In this document: piece by piece, positions 5,099 through 5,258 of the stretch
Position numbering within the stretch: position 1 is the stretch's first letter
Layout: each line of letters begins with the position of its first letter
From: Clostridiaceae bacterium
Lineage (GTDB): Bacteria > Bacillota > Clostridia > Oscillospirales > Acutalibacteraceae
Assembly: GCA_904502215.1 (NCBI GenBank)
Contig: CAJGDQ010000080.1
Location: 1 to 5,258, forward strand
Direction of reading: 5' to 3'
Length of the DNA stretch: 5,258 nt
The notes under the pieces: generated by a model
What the model was told of the DNA's origin: nothing
Database searches by the model: none
The model's input: only the letters and a program-made list of their open reading frames with translations
Made by a program: the position numbers and the translations under genes

Positions 5099-5258
5099 TT
5101 ATTTATTAACCTTTTTATCAATTTCCTTTGCGGCATTTTCAAGGTAATCGGCCTTGAAAAGCTCGAAATCGCCATTGTCAACAAGAGTTGCAAGAGAGGT
5201 GTCAATCGGCATTTTTCCGAGCAGGTCAACACCAAGCTCCTCTGCTACCGATTCACTG
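5099..5258 (-). CDS. Mrp/NBP35 (ApbC) family Fe-S cluster carrier ATPase, C-terminal end, cut by window edge
   Basis: The minus strand encodes the last 52 residues of a protein, entering from the right edge and ending with TAA at 5099-5101. The segment VAEELGVDLLGKMPIDTSLA followed by VDNGDFE matches the end of the P-loop domain of Mrp/ApbC proteins (family form AEELGVPLLGxIPLDPxIxxxxDxG), cytoplasmic ATPases that bind and pass on Fe-S clusters. The final residues (YLENAAKEIDKKVNK) are a charged helix. The Walker motifs and any Cys pair lie outside the window, so another MinD/ParA-like ATPase is possible but less likely. It converges on cysK and shares its terminator. Confidence 0.72.
   Translation of the reverse strand, partial: SESVAEELGVDLLGKMPIDTSLATLVDNGDFELFKADYLENAAKEIDKKVNK

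Noticed and set aside
1..5258. Mobile element, CRISPR array, defence genes, tRNA or rRNA
   Set aside because: No direct-repeat arrays, transposase motifs, cloverleaf or rRNA sequences were seen; coding density is filled by chromosomal housekeeping and sporulation genes.

Overview
The window looks like a chromosomal origin-proximal region of a low-GC, spore-forming Firmicute, most likely of class Clostridia. The grounds are a dnaA-dnaN pair, two dedicated endospore genes (gpr and spoIIP), strong GGAGG-type ribosome binding sites, and AT-rich intergenic DNA with canonical sigma-A promoters. Genus cannot be decided from the sequence alone.

Layout, left to right. Positions 1-364 (minus) are the 5' part of dnaN, the sliding clamp. 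Positions 365-569 are an AT-rich spacer with three near-consensus DnaA boxes and a dnaN promoter; this is the best oriC candidate in the window. Positions 570-1910 (minus) are dnaA. Positions 1911-2057 are a divergent AT-rich intergenic region holding a strong dnaA promoter and two interlocking perfect dyads. On the plus strand follow gpr (2058-2837, germination protease), spoIIP (2880-3902, engulfment peptidoglycan hydrolase) and a 61-residue secreted or membrane-anchored small protein (3905-4090). These three are tightly spaced and look like one sporulation operon. cysK (4140-5066, cysteine synthase) follows with its own sigma-A promoter overlapping the stop codon of the small gene. A bidirectional hairpin terminator (about 5072-5096) separates cysK from the convergent 3' end of an Mrp/NBP35-type Fe-S carrier ATPase gene (5099-5258, minus).

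Functionally, the left half is replication initiation (DnaA, clamp, candidate origin) and the middle is sporulation: SpoIIP for engulfment, Gpr for degrading small acid-soluble spore proteins at germination. The right edge holds sulfur and Fe-S genes (cysteine synthesis, Fe-S carrier) that may be related in pathway but are convergent rather than co-transcribed.

No wholly new system such as a phage, defence island, CRISPR array or mobile element is visible. The points of most interest are the sporulation operon set divergently against dnaA in place of the usual rpmH-rnpA neighbourhood, the very compact Gpr lacking a long C-terminal-half segment, the double dyad between dnaA and gpr, the uncharacterised small protein after spoIIP, and small departures from family motifs in DnaA and CysK.
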